Positions 8,230 to 16,524 of a stretch of DNA of 64,000 bases are shown here, piece after piece. A program made the translations under genes and the position numbers. Origin of the DNA: Bacillota bacterium (GTDB lineage: Bacteria > Bacillota > Clostridia > Oscillospirales > Ruminococcaceae). Numbering within the stretch: position 1 is the first letter of the stretch; each line of letters starts with the position of its first letter. Under the pieces are notes generated by a model. It was not told the origin of the DNA. It did no database searches and saw only the letters and a list, made by a program, of their open reading frames with translations. The DNA is taken from positions 35,484-99,483 of the forward strand of contig JAEWAB010000007.1 in assembly GCA_023391875.1 (NCBI GenBank), given 5' to 3'.

Positions 8230-8648
8230 CTGTGGTTTTCCTCCCTTAAGCCGATATACTTAGCCATCTTCAAGTCTTCTGCCACCACATGGTTTACCAG
8301 CCATGCCAAGAGCTTGCCGGCAAACTGCTGAACACCCTGCTGCGTATATCCTTCGGATTCAAACCGCCGTGCACATTCGGTTACATAAACGGTAAAGTCT
8401 TCGTGGATTTTGCGGTGCCTCTCGCTGTCGGGGTAGCCGATCTTACGCTGATACGCCTCTTCGTCATTAAAATGCTCGACCACATAGTTCTGCATAAAGC
8501 CGATGGTTTCCTTCACCTTCGTAAGCTTCTCTTCCCATGGGGTAGCCGACCTTACGGCCTCCAAGAAAGCCCCCACGCGGGCAAAAAGCTCCTTATGCTG
8601 GCGGTCTACCGTTTCAATGCCGATGGCATACTGCTCCTTCCATACCAA
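8226..8648 (-). CDS. Bacteriohemerythrin
   Basis: 140 residues with all seven di-iron ligands of a hemerythrin at the expected spacing: H18, H59, E63, H78, H82, H120 and D125. It binds O2 at a non-heme di-iron site. In bacteria it acts in oxygen storage, delivery or sensing, often linked to taxis. The frame is open from a GTG at 8657, but AGAGGAG sits immediately next to that codon. It is 8 bases from the TTG at 8648, which also gives the family-typical opening MVWKEQYAIGI, so TTG is chosen. Translationally coupled to cheX. Confidence 0.88.
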   Translation of the reverse strand: MVWKEQYAIGIETVDRQHKELFARVGAFLEAVRSATPWEEKLTKVKETIGFMQNYVVEHFNDEEAYQRKIGYPDSERHRKIHEDFTVYVTECARRFESEGYTQQGVQQFAGKLLAWLVNHVVAEDLKMAKYIGLREENHR

Positions 8649-8821
8649 TCCATACACTCCTCTCTGTCCATGATTGCTGTAGAGGTTATTTCGGTGAAAA
8701 CTGCATACAGAAATGTACTATTACTGCCAATAGTGTACGATAATTGTATGATTAATGTATCACGTTTTTCCATCCCCGTCAACGTTTTTTCGATTACATT
8801 TTGTATAATCACCGTAAAACA

Positions 8822-10237
8822 TCATATTTTCGACAACGCATCCCTCTGCTCCAGCGCACACTTAAGCCGCCGCACGCCTTCCTGAATCTGCTCGTTATTC
8901 AGGTTGCCGTACCCCAGCACCAGCTCGTGGTCGTGTCTGCCTTTGCATACGGCATACCGCTCCACACAGTCGGCCTCCACACCCTGCCGGGTAAAGGCGC
9001 GGTAGTCGTCGCGGGTAAAGGGGCGTGTGAAGTGGGCGAGCAGGTGCATCCCCGCGTTTTCGCCCGAGATGGTCACCCGCCCGTCAAACGCCTGCGACAG
9101 GCTGCGCATCAGCAGTAGCCGTTTTGCCTCGTACAGCTTCTTCATGCGGTAGATGTGTTTATCCAGCAGGCGCTCGTCAATCAGTCGCGCGAGCGCAAGC
9201 TGTTCGATGGTGTTGGCCCACGTATTAGTCAGCTCCATCTGCCGCACCACCTTGTCGCGCAGCTGCCACGGCAGTATCAGATAAGCGATACGTAGGGCAG
9301 GGGAGAAAATCTTGCTGAAGCTGCCCAGATAGATGACGCGCTCGCCGTTTAAGCGGTGCAGCGGCTGAATCGGCTCGCCCTCGTAGCGGAACTCGCCGTC
9401 GTAGTCGTCTTCTATCACATACGCGTCCCGCTCTGCGGCGTGCTGCAGCAGCGAAACGCGCCTTGCGATTGGCAGCACCCCCCCGACGGGGAACTGGTGG
9501 GAGGGCACCACATACACGGCACGCAGGCGGTCATCCTGTTTAAGCTCGTCGGTTTTCATGCCCTGTGCATCCACCTCTACCGGGTGGATGCCGTAGCCGC
9601 AGCCCTCAAAGGCCTGCCGCACAAAGGGCATGCAGGGGTCCTCCACAGCCAGCGTGCTACCTTCACGGTAGAGCACCTTTGCCAGTAGCTGCAGCCCGCT
9701 GAAGGTGCCGGGCAAAATCACCACCTGCGCCTCGCTGCAGACGATACCCTTCATGCGGTAGAGGTAGGCGCGCAGCGCCGATTGCAGGGCGGGTACCCCC
9801 GCGCCGGACGGCAGGTAGCCGAAGGCGCTGACATCCGCGTCCAGGCAGGTATCCCTTAACAGCTTCGCCCAGAGCGTTTGGGGGAAGGCGGAGCAGTCGG
9901 GGTTACCGGGGTCAAACGAAATCACATCGGTTTGTGACTTTTTCTCTGCGGAAAATCCAAACTCCGGCGGTAGCGGGCGAGGCGCGGGCAGGGCACCCAG
10001 CCCCGCTACAAAGGTGCCCGATCCGGTTTTACTAAGCAGATAGCCTTCGGCGAGCAGCTGTTCGTACACCTCTATTACAGCGTTGCGCGCGATATTCAGC
10101 TCGGCGGCAAGACTTCTGGTAGGGGGCATCTTTTCGCCGGACGGCAGTGCGCCCGATAAGATATCGCCGCGTATCTGCTGCGCCAGCTGTTTCGCCGCTG
10201 AAACAGGTAGCTCCTTGTTTACCTCAAACCCAAACAT
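8822..10237 (-). CDS. MocR/PdxR-type regulator (GntR domain fused to PLP aminotransferase fold)
   Basis: 471 residues. Residues 10-75 form a GntR winged helix (LAQQIRGDILSGALPSGEK and RSLAAELNIARNAVIEVYEQ). The remainder is a fold-type I aminotransferase domain, with the PLP lysine in GSFSKIF and the cofactor aspartate in IEDDYDGEF. MocR proteins sense PLP or an amine substrate and usually control a divergently transcribed gene, here an aldo/keto reductase. The frame extends to 10423, but the ATG at 10237 is chosen because it has GGAGGG upstream and begins the family-typical MFGFEVN. Targets could also include PLP synthesis or the pyridoxamine-kinase-like gene at 16.5 kb (speculation). Confidence 0.87.
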   Translation of the reverse strand: MFGFEVNKELPVSAAKQLAQQIRGDILSGALPSGEKMPPTRSLAAELNIARNAVIEVYEQLLAEGYLLSKTGSGTFVAGLGALPAPRPLPPEFGFSAEKKSQTDVISFDPGNPDCSAFPQTLWAKLLRDTCLDADVSAFGYLPSGAGVPALQSALRAYLYRMKGIVCSEAQVVILPGTFSGLQLLAKVLYREGSTLAVEDPCMPFVRQAFEGCGYGIHPVEVDAQGMKTDELKQDDRLRAVYVVPSHQFPVGGVLPIARRVSLLQHAAERDAYVIEDDYDGEFRYEGEPIQPLHRLNGERVIYLGSFSKIFSPALRIAYLILPWQLRDKVVRQMELTNTWANTIEQLALARLIDERLLDKHIYRMKKLYEAKRLLLMRSLSQAFDGRVTISGENAGMHLLAHFTRPFTRDDYRAFTRQGVEADCVERYAVCKGRHDHELVLGYGNLNNEQIQEGVRRLKCALEQRDALSKI

Positions 10238-10301
10238 ACCCGTACCCTCCAATTGGTTCTTAAAATTGCCGATGGATTGGCACTTCTTTAAATCCAATTT
10301 C

Positions 10302-10330
10302 ATTATATAATGAACATAGCAGACAATCAA
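10302..10330 (-). promoter_or_regulatory. Promoter candidate for the mocR-type gene
   Basis: On the minus strand TTGATT (10330-10325), 17 bases, then TATAAT (10307-10302). The same AT-rich core also contains TATAAT on the plus strand (10306-10311) for the divergent reductase, but without a good -35 box. That is typical of genes activated by MocR regulators. Confidence 0.5.
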
Positions 10331-10361
10331 CCATACTTGAGCAGAAAGGCAGGGAGGGTAT

Positions 10362-11372
10362 GTGGAGCAACTTCTTTTTGGTACAACGGGCAAGGCCGTA
10401 AGCCGGGTTTGCCTCGGCTGCATGATGATGGGTACTGCGATGGACGATAAGGCCTCTTATCGGGTGCTTGACCAATTCACCGCGGCGGGCGGAAATTTTC
10501 TGGATACGGCAAACTGCTACGCGTGGTGGATGGGCAGCGGCGAATTTATCGGGGACGAAAGCGAGAACGTTTTGGGCAGCTGGATGCAGGACAGGCATAA
10601 CCGCCATGAGGTTTTTCTCGCCACCAAGGTGGGGGCGCGCCTGAAAGACCCATACAGCATCCGCGGCGCCGACGGTATCCCCGAATGGGATCGGGTGCCC
10701 GGCGAGTATGAGGGGCTTTCGCCCGCTGTCATCCGAAAAGGGGTGGAGGACAGCCTCCGCCGCCTGAAAACCGACTATATCGACCTGTATTACACCCATG
10801 TATACGACACCAAAACCCCGATTGAGGAGACGCTCGAGACCCTGAACGATCTGGTGAAGGAAGGAAAGGTGCTCTCCATCGGGTGCAGCAACCTGACGAG
10901 CGGACAGTTAAAGGAGGCCCGGGCGGTAAGCGCGCAAAAGGGAATGGCCCTGTACACCGCCGTGCAGCAGGAGTATTCCTATCTGCATCCTACGCCGGGG
11001 CTGGACGCCGGTATCATCCGTCATGCGGATGCGGAATTGTTTGATTATATCCGCGCGAACAAGGATATAACCCTGCTTGCCTATTCGCCGCTGCTTAAAG
11101 GCATTTACGGCAGCGAGGAAAAGAGAAAGCGCTACTACAACTGGGGCCTGTTCGATTCCCCGGAGTCTGCCCGCAAGCTTGGCATTGTCGATAATCTTTC
11201 GCGCGCGCTGGGTATTACCGGCAACCAGCTGGTACTGGCATGGTTGCTGCGCCACGAGCCGAAGGTCATCCCTATTCTCGGGTTCAGCAATGAGGAGCAA
11301 TACCTCGAGAATATCGCGTCGCTGGATATTAAGCTCACCGACGAGCAGTACGCCATCATGGGTGAAGAATAG
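10362..11372 (+). CDS. Aldo/keto reductase
   Basis: 336 residues of the NAD(P)H-dependent aldo/keto reductase superfamily, a TIM barrel. Visible catalytic tetrad elements are the Asp and Tyr of DTANCY, the Lys of ATKVG, and the His of YYTHVYD. The cofactor end contains the IPILGFSNEEQ region. It reduces a carbonyl or oxidises a sugar-like alcohol; the substrate cannot be read from sequence. The start is GTG (10362) with AGGGAGGG upstream. An ATG two bases earlier is out of frame. It is divergent from the MocR-type gene, which probably regulates it. Confidence 0.85.
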   Translation: MEQLLFGTTGKAVSRVCLGCMMMGTAMDDKASYRVLDQFTAAGGNFLDTANCYAWWMGSGEFIGDESENVLGSWMQDRHNRHEVFLATKVGARLKDPYSIRGADGIPEWDRVPGEYEGLSPAVIRKGVEDSLRRLKTDYIDLYYTHVYDTKTPIEETLETLNDLVKEGKVLSIGCSNLTSGQLKEARAVSAQKGMALYTAVQQEYSYLHPTPGLDAGIIRHADAELFDYIRANKDITLLAYSPLLKGIYGSEEKRKRYYNWGLFDSPESARKLGIVDNLSRALGITGNQLVLAWLLRHEPKVIPILGFSNEEQYLENIASLDIKLTDEQYAIMGEE

Positions 11373-11424
11373 GCATTATTCCTTGGCATTGTCAGCATTG
11401 CATATCTCATTTTTTTCATATATA

Positions 11425-11469
11425 GGCCAGGCGCCGCTTTGGAAGCTCCAAAGCGGCGCCTGGCCTTTT
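11425..11469 (+). terminator. Strong 20-bp-stem terminator
   Basis: Perfect stem AGGCCAGGCGCCGCTTTGGA, loop AGC, complementary arm to 11467, then TTTTA. Serves the aldo/keto reductase. Confidence 0.85.
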
Positions 11470-11543
11470 AAACGATACGGATAAACGTTATACATGATTT
11501 ATACCGGATTATTTGGGGCGAACGGCGCATACATATAAAGAGT

Positions 11544-11669
11544 ATGTACAACTGGGCGTTGCTAATGCAAGCTGCTATTTACGTAGTGCAGGCAACCCGC
11601 GCTAATAAAGGTATTCCGGCAGTTCGTGTTGAAATATATCACCGCGCGGGTTTTATAAACAAGCTGTAA
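11544..11669 (+). other. Unassigned 41-codon frame in a degenerate region
   Basis: An open frame from ATG 11544 (MYNWALLMQAAI...) to TAA, ending in RAGFINKL. There is no clear ribosome site and I do not recognise it. It lies between a terminator and the truncated permease, so it may be a leftover of the same deleted sugar operon. Confidence 0.2.
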
Positions 11670-11686
11670 GCATTTATGGAAGCGGG

Positions 11687-12022
11687 TTGATTGGCTATAA
11701 TGCCTACATGAACATGGCGTTTCTCTCCGCAGTGGCGGCGCTGGTGTGCGTGGCGCGCTTTAACTCGGCGGCGCCCTCCGCCGGTACCAACTACGAGCTG
11801 GAGGCCATAGGCGCCTGCTTTATCGGCGGGGCCTCCGCCTACGGCGGCACGGGTACGGTGGGCGGCGCGGTTGTGGGCGCTATCTTCATGGGCGTACTCA
11901 ACAACGGCATGTCCATCCTCGGCATAGACGCAAACTGGCAGAGGGCCGTAAAGGGCTTTGTGCTGCTGGTGGCGGTTGTATTCGACGTGGTGTCTAAAAA
12001 GCAGCGCAGCGCCAAGGCATAG
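11687..12022 (+). pseudogene. C-terminal remnant of a sugar ABC transporter permease
   Basis: About 111 codons matching only the C-terminal third of XylH/MglC-type permeases: a membrane segment (NMAFLSAVAALVCVARFNSA), the conserved loop YELEAIGACFIGGASAYGG, GTVGGAVVGAIFMGVLNNGM and a final hydrophobic helix. A functional permease has about 300-400 residues and several more helices. The 5' two-thirds, the ATP-binding protein and the binding protein are absent. No ribosome site precedes the frame. This is the scar of a deletion of a monosaccharide transporter operon. Confidence 0.8.
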
Positions 12023-12042
12023 ATGCTTTGATGATGGCCTAC

Positions 12043-12085
12043 AAGCAAAAGGAACGGGTCAATTACCTGTTCCTTTTGCTTTTGG
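12043..12085. terminator. Bidirectional hairpin terminator
   Basis: AGCAAAAGGAAC, 13-base loop, then GTTCCTTTTGCT followed by TTTGG. It lies between the permease remnant and the convergent NagZ-like gene. Confidence 0.65.
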
Positions 12086-12102
12086 TTGTTGCATAGCATT
12101 AT

Positions 12103-13509
12103 CTATTGAATGATACCCAGGCTTAACTTCCAGCGCAGAACCCTCATTACAGCGTCATCGATGGTGCTTTCGGGGATGGTTCCGGCTTTGGCGGCATCGA
12201 TTACGGCGGGAATTTGTACCTCAAAATCGGTACAGCAAACCATGTCATTGCCCGCCTGCGCCGCCATCACGGCGGCCTTGCCGTCGCCGGCGAACTGCCG
12301 GATAGCGTCCATGTACAGGTCGTCCGTCATGATCACGCCTGTAAAGTGAAGTTCCTTGCGCAGGATATCATGTACCTTTGCCGAAAGAGAGGCCGGGTTT
12401 TCGGCGTCCATACAGGCAACGATGTTGTGCGAAACCAGTACGGCATCCGCGCCCGCCTCAATCCCCGCGGCAAAGGGCAGAAAATCCTGCTTTACAAACG
12501 TCTCGTAGTCGCGGCTGTCGTGGGCGACCCCCTTGTGGGTGTCCACGTTGTTGCCGTAGCCGGGGAAGTGCTTCAGCACGCTGCCAAGCTTATTTTCACC
12601 CATGGTGGCAACCACCTTCTCAACATACTGCGCGGTGAGCGCGGCGTCCTTGCCGAAGGAGCGGGGGTAGATATAGTCCGACTCCGCAGTGGGCACATCG
12701 CAGACAGGCGCCATGTTCAGGTTAATGCCAAGGGATTTGAGCAGCTCGGCCTTTTCCTTGGTATCGCTCACAATCAGGTCCCATCCGCCCTCGATGTAAA
12801 GGTCCTGCGGCGACCAAAACGGCACGGCGCGAAACTGCTTATACAGGCTTACGCGGTTTACCTTGCCGCCCTCCTCGTCCACCCCGATGAGCATGCCGAG
12901 GCGGGAGGCGTCCTGATAGCTTTGGATATCCTCCGTAACCTCGGCTTTGGTTTTGTTTTTAAAATCGCTCGCAAAAAGGATGTATCCGCCCAAGTGATAG
13001 TTCGCAGCCGCCTGCGCGGCGTTTTCCTGCGGGCAGCGAACGATAAACATCTGCCCGACCTTCTCTTCAAGGCTCATGGTGCTCAGTATCTGCCGCGCCC
13101 TTGCTTCCTCGTTTACAGCGCCTGCCGCCGAACCAACCGTTATCCGCTTAACCTGCACCCGTTGCATCTCCAGGGCCTCGTCCAGTGTACCGTAGTAATC
13201 CACCGTTGCAGGGCAGCCGATAAGGATACCGTCCTTGCCGACGGTAAGTTTTTCGGCATCTTTTTCAAACGTATAGGTTTTGCTATCATCCGCTAAAATG
13301 GTAATCGTGTGCATGGTGGCGTAGGCTATCGTGCCGCTTAGGTGGTTTAAAGTCTCCCCATCCGACGAGGCCTCCTGTGTGATTTCAGAGGAGGTATCGG
13401 GAGTGACGCCGACGCCGAAGTCTTTGAGTAAGCCGCAGGAAGAGAATAATAGGCAAAGGCTTAGTACGAACAGAAGGCTGAAACGATACCTCTTGACAAA
13501 AGATTTCAT
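12103..13509 (-). CDS. GH3 NagZ-like beta-N-acetylhexosaminidase lipoprotein
   Basis: 468 residues. A lipoprotein signal peptide ends at LFSSC (C25). An extra domain of about 110 residues of unknown role follows, then a GH3 barrel. KHFPGYGNNVDTHKGV carries the NagZ-type Asp-His catalytic pair on its flexible loop, and MTDDLYMDA carries the nucleophile aspartate. Enzymes of this kind remove N-acetylglucosamine from muropeptides or chitin-type oligosaccharides. The lipid anchor places it outside the membrane, as in Bacillus NagZ. ATG at 13509 with AGGAG. A convergent terminator lies downstream. Confidence 0.85.
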   Translation of the reverse strand: MKSFVKRYRFSLLFVLSLCLLFSSCGLLKDFGVGVTPDTSSEITQEASSDGETLNHLSGTIAYATMHTITILADDSKTYTFEKDAEKLTVGKDGILIGCPATVDYYGTLDEALEMQRVQVKRITVGSAAGAVNEEARARQILSTMSLEEKVGQMFIVRCPQENAAQAAANYHLGGYILFASDFKNKTKAEVTEDIQSYQDASRLGMLIGVDEEGGKVNRVSLYKQFRAVPFWSPQDLYIEGGWDLIVSDTKEKAELLKSLGINLNMAPVCDVPTAESDYIYPRSFGKDAALTAQYVEKVVATMGENKLGSVLKHFPGYGNNVDTHKGVAHDSRDYETFVKQDFLPFAAGIEAGADAVLVSHNIVACMDAENPASLSAKVHDILRKELHFTGVIMTDDLYMDAIRQFAGDGKAAVMAAQAGNDMVCCTDFEVQIPAVIDAAKAGTIPESTIDDAVMRVLRWKLSLGIIQ

Positions 13510-13848
13510 AAACGTTCTCCTAACGGCAACAAATAAAAATGCACCTTGTGGTAGAAAGGTGCTGTAAGTAAAATCATGATGTCAAGGGCGGCATGTGGTA
13601 TGCGGTTGTTTGCATTATGGGCATTTTTAAGGGACTTTATATATTTGCAGTTACCGGCAAGACAGATATAATCACAAAAGTTCAAACGCCTTACACTTAG
13701 CAGGCGCATAGACAATGAGAAATCTTAGTTTTCATAAGAATACGACTTTAATAGGGGTTTGTCAATTTGTTGCTTTACCACGTGAATCAATTAAGGCTAT
13801 GCTTGTATACAAGGTATTTTACCGCTTAAAAAATTTCTTTATGCCCCC
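13510..13848. other. Intergenic region between the NagZ-like gene and the yhbD-like gene
   Basis: Divergent intergenic DNA without a convincing gene. A small hairpin GCACCTT / AAGGTGC (13541-13562) lies in the presumed leader of the minus-strand lipoprotein gene. The frame of the yhbD-like gene is open from 13715, but the upstream part has no ribosome site and no family similarity. Confidence 0.4.
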
Positions 13849-13880
13849 TTTACAACGTAACAGTGTTATGTTACACTGTT
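13849..13880 (+). promoter_or_regulatory. Promoter with overlapping palindrome before yhbD-like gene
   Basis: TTTACA (13849-13854), 17 bases, then TACACT (13872-13877). A perfect inverted repeat AACAGTGT / ACACTGTT with a 6-base spacer (13859-13880) covers the spacer and the -10 box. It is a good candidate operator for the MerR-like product of the next gene. Confidence 0.5.
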
Positions 13881-13891
13881 GTGTAGGAGGA

Positions 13892-14521
13892 ATGAAGATG
13901 GATGAAGTATTAATCTCAAAGAAAGACCTGCTGGAGCTCACCAATATCTCGTACGGCCAGCTCTACCGGTGGAAGCGTAAGGGCCTCATCCCCGAGGACT
14001 GGTTTATCAGAAAGTCGACCTTTACGGGGCAGGAGACCTTCTTCCCCAAAGACAAGGTACTTTCTCGTATCGATAAAATCAAGGATATGAAGGAAGATAT
14101 CTCGCTGGACGACCTCGCCGATGTATTTTCCCCCAGCATCGACAGTGTTACGCTCAGCGCCGAGGACTTAGTAACACGAAACATTGTTACCAAAGAGGTG
14201 CTGGAAATCTACCGCGAGTTCAAAAACAGCGGCGGGCCGCTGGAGTTTAACGATATCCTTTCGGCGTACCTGCTTAATAAGCTCATCCTCTCCGGCAATA
14301 TCGGCCTTGAGGAAGGAAAGCTGCTGCTCGAGGTACTCAGCGAGGGGATGATAAGGTTCAAAGGCGAGCCAAGCGAGCTGCTGCTTATGCGAAAGCTGGG
14401 GGTGTTCAGCTGCTTTATGGTTTCGCCGCCCTGCAAATTCTGCTGCGATAAGGGCGTGCGCGTCATCGAGCAGATCATCCTTTCCACCGTAATTGAAGAA
14501 CTGAAGCTAAAGCTTATTTAA
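13892..14521 (+). CDS. YhbD-like MerR-type helix-turn-helix protein
   Basis: 209 residues. The N terminus (LISKKDLLELTNISYGQLYR) is a MerR-like helix-turn-helix as in Bacillus YhbD (DUF4004 family). An acidic helical middle follows, then a conserved segment and a cysteine cluster CKFCC near the C terminus that could bind metal or respond to redox. ATG at 13892 with AGGAGG is the real start; the longer frame upstream is untranslated. The next gene encodes a bactofilin 13 bases on, the same order as yhbD and yhbE/yhbF in Bacillus, where the bactofilins are linked to motility and cell-surface organisation. It probably regulates its own operon through the overlapping palindrome (inference). Confidence 0.8.
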   Translation: MKMDEVLISKKDLLELTNISYGQLYRWKRKGLIPEDWFIRKSTFTGQETFFPKDKVLSRIDKIKDMKEDISLDDLADVFSPSIDSVTLSAEDLVTRNIVTKEVLEIYREFKNSGGPLEFNDILSAYLLNKLILSGNIGLEEGKLLLEVLSEGMIRFKGEPSELLLMRKLGVFSCFMVSPPCKFCCDKGVRVIEQIILSTVIEELKLKLI

Positions 14522-14534
14522 GGAGGATAATCAT

Positions 14535-15506
14535 ATGTATGAGAATTCACAGGCCGACCAGAACAACGCAAACAATGCGGCGGAGGGCAGCGGCAATTCG
14601 GTTAAAATAAACGGCTCCGGCCAGGTAATCGGCGGAGCATACGATTCGATTAAAATTAACGGCACCGGCCGCGTGGCAGGCGCCAGCTTCGGCTCTATTA
14701 AGATAAACGGCTCGGGCAGTGCCACTAATGTCGACGGCAATTCTGTAGAGATTAACGGCTCCGGCAGGGTAGAGAGGGGCGGCGTTAATAATTCCATTAT
14801 CATCAACGGCTCGGGCAGCGCGATGGGCGGCAGCTACCACACCGTGAGGATCAGCGGCACGGGCAAGATAACGGGCGACCTTCAGTGCACGGAATTCATC
14901 GTAAACGGTTCCGCTCATGTGTCCGGTAAGGTGGAGAGCGAAAAGGTGCAGCTCAGCGGCTCCACGGAGATCGACGGCGACCTGACGGCAAAGGAACTGA
15001 AGATAAGCGGCTCTGCCAGATTAAGAGCAGGCGCGGTTTGCGATATGGTGTCCATCTCGGGCTCCGCGGATATCCGCAAGAATCTGGATGCTCAATCGGT
15101 TCGGATCGTAGGCTCCGCAAAGATCAGCGGCGACTGTAACTCCGAGCGCTTTCATTCCAACGGCTCGTTTGAGGTAGGCGGGCTGCTCAACGCCGACGAC
15201 GTAGACATCCATCTTCACGCGCCCAGAAGCCGTGCACGGGAGATCGGCGGGGAGCATATCGAGGTAAGCCTTGGCAATTATAAGTTTGGCCTTTTACAGG
15301 CCATTTCCGCCCTCGGCATCTACACCCCCACCCTTGAAGCTGATTTGATTGAGGGCAACGAGATCCGCCTTGAAAACACCAACGCCAAGGTGGTGCGCGG
15401 CAACAACGTGACCATCGGCAACGGCTGCAACATCGGGCTGGTAGAATACAAGGGCAACCTCTACAAAACAGGCGACGCGCGGGTTGGCGAAGAGCGCAAG
15501 ATATAA
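14535..15506 (+). CDS. Bactofilin-like polymer-forming protein
   Basis: 323 residues with short repeating hydrophobic/glycine turns (KINGSG, KINGTG, QLSGST, KISGSA and similar) through most of the length. This is the pattern of the right-handed beta-helix of bactofilins (polymer-forming cytoskeletal, DUF583). A polar segment DQNNANNAAEGSG precedes the helix. There is no signal peptide or membrane helix. Bactofilins self-assemble into filaments that scaffold cell-envelope functions. The protein is about twice the length of minimal bactofilins, so it may combine two helices. ATG with AAGGAGG. Co-transcribed with the YhbD-like regulator. Confidence 0.82.
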   Translation: MYENSQADQNNANNAAEGSGNSVKINGSGQVIGGAYDSIKINGTGRVAGASFGSIKINGSGSATNVDGNSVEINGSGRVERGGVNNSIIINGSGSAMGGSYHTVRISGTGKITGDLQCTEFIVNGSAHVSGKVESEKVQLSGSTEIDGDLTAKELKISGSARLRAGAVCDMVSISGSADIRKNLDAQSVRIVGSAKISGDCNSERFHSNGSFEVGGLLNADDVDIHLHAPRSRAREIGGEHIEVSLGNYKFGLLQAISALGIYTPTLEADLIEGNEIRLENTNAKVVRGNNVTIGNGCNIGLVEYKGNLYKTGDARVGEERKI

Positions 15507-15524
15507 TTTCATCACCGTATACAG

Positions 15525-15563
15525 GAGGCTTCCGAGCATCATCGGAAGCCTCTAACTTTTTAT
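15525..15563 (+). terminator. Terminator of the yhbD-bactofilin operon
   Basis: GAGGCTTCCGA, loop GCATCA, TCGGAAGCCTC, then TAACTTTTTATT. Confidence 0.85.
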
Positions 15564-15687
15564 TAATACAAATAGTACTGCACAAACCTAAAAACAAATT
15601 GCCCTTTGCGTGATTAGCGCTATAATAGGACGTATAGAGTTCATTTACGCTTGCAGAACAATTTTTGTGATTGAGGTGTAGTTTGCA

Positions 15688-16332
15688 ATGAAACAAAAAG
15701 CGGTTGTAGTATGGAACGATCCCTGGCACCCAAGCGAGCGTTATGCCCCGTTTATCGAGGCGCTGCTGCCCGCCGATGAGTGGGAGGTACAAACCACCGT
15801 TCATGCAAGGGAGCTTGCGGGCTTAGCCTGCGCCCCACAGCTTGCGGTGTTCTTGGCCTCCGGCTGCGAAGAAAAGGAGGACGGCCTGCCCGAGGACGTC
15901 CAGCAGAAGATTGTAGAAATGGTGCGCGGCGGCATGGGTATTCTGTTTTTTCACGCGGGGCTGGTGCACATCGGCGAGCAGAGCCCATTTTACACTGAAC
16001 TGAACGCCGGGCGCTTTATCAGCCATCCGCCCGAATGTGCTGTTGCCGTAACGGCTGTCGGCGGGGCACACCACCCCGTTCTGGAGGGGGTAGCCCCCTA
16101 TGCCGGCAACGACGAGCACTACTTCTGCCAGCTGGATGTATCCCGCACCACCCTGCTTGCGTGCGGTACCTCCCAGCATATTACGGCGCCCTGCGCGTGG
16201 GCGCACCCGTTCGGCGATGGACGGGTGGTCTCCATCACCCCCGGGCATACGACAGAGATACTTAATAACCCCGAGCTGTTGCGCCTGACACGCAATGCCG
16301 TTGAGTGGCTAACCCAGCAGACAGTATTATAA
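15688..16332 (+). CDS. ThuA-like (trehalose-utilisation-type) protein
   Basis: 214 residues with the glutamine-amidotransferase-like fold of the ThuA family: VVVWNDPWHPSERY at the N terminus, then GGMGILFFHAGL, HHPVLEGV, and GRVVSITPGHTTEILNNPEL at the C terminus. ThuA proteins take part in sugar (for example keto-trehalose) metabolism, but the reaction is known for few members. No signal peptide. No sugar dehydrogenase is adjacent, so context does not sharpen the call. Monocistronic with its own terminator. Confidence 0.8.
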   Translation: MKQKAVVVWNDPWHPSERYAPFIEALLPADEWEVQTTVHARELAGLACAPQLAVFLASGCEEKEDGLPEDVQQKIVEMVRGGMGILFFHAGLVHIGEQSPFYTELNAGRFISHPPECAVAVTAVGGAHHPVLEGVAPYAGNDEHYFCQLDVSRTTLLACGTSQHITAPCAWAHPFGDGRVVSITPGHTTEILNNPELLRLTRNAVEWLTQQTVL

Positions 16333-16349
16333 AACCATACCAAGCAAAA

Positions 16350-16396
16350 GCGGCAGCCCATCCGATCTTGTTGGCGGATAGGCTGCCGTTTTTTAA
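16350..16396 (+). terminator. Terminator after the thuA-like gene
   Basis: CGGCAGCC, 20-base loop with minor pairing, GGCTGCCG, then TTTTTTAA. Confidence 0.8.
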
Positions 16397-16524
16397 TCAT
16401 AAAATTATTCCATAAACGGAGCGGCTTGATATTGCCGCTTGCTATTTGCATTAAAAAACGGCAAAATGAAGAGAGAGATCATTTTGCTCCAATTGCTCCA
16501 AAGCATGGAAAGGAAGAAACAGCG

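Noticed and set aside
10238..10423. 62-codon N-terminal extension of the MocR-type frame
   Set aside because: It would overlap the divergent reductase gene and the shared promoter. The ATG at 10237 has GGAGGG and begins the GntR domain.
13715..13891. N-terminal extension of the YhbD-like frame
   Set aside because: No ribosome site, no family similarity. The ATG at 13892 has AGGAGG and begins the conserved part.
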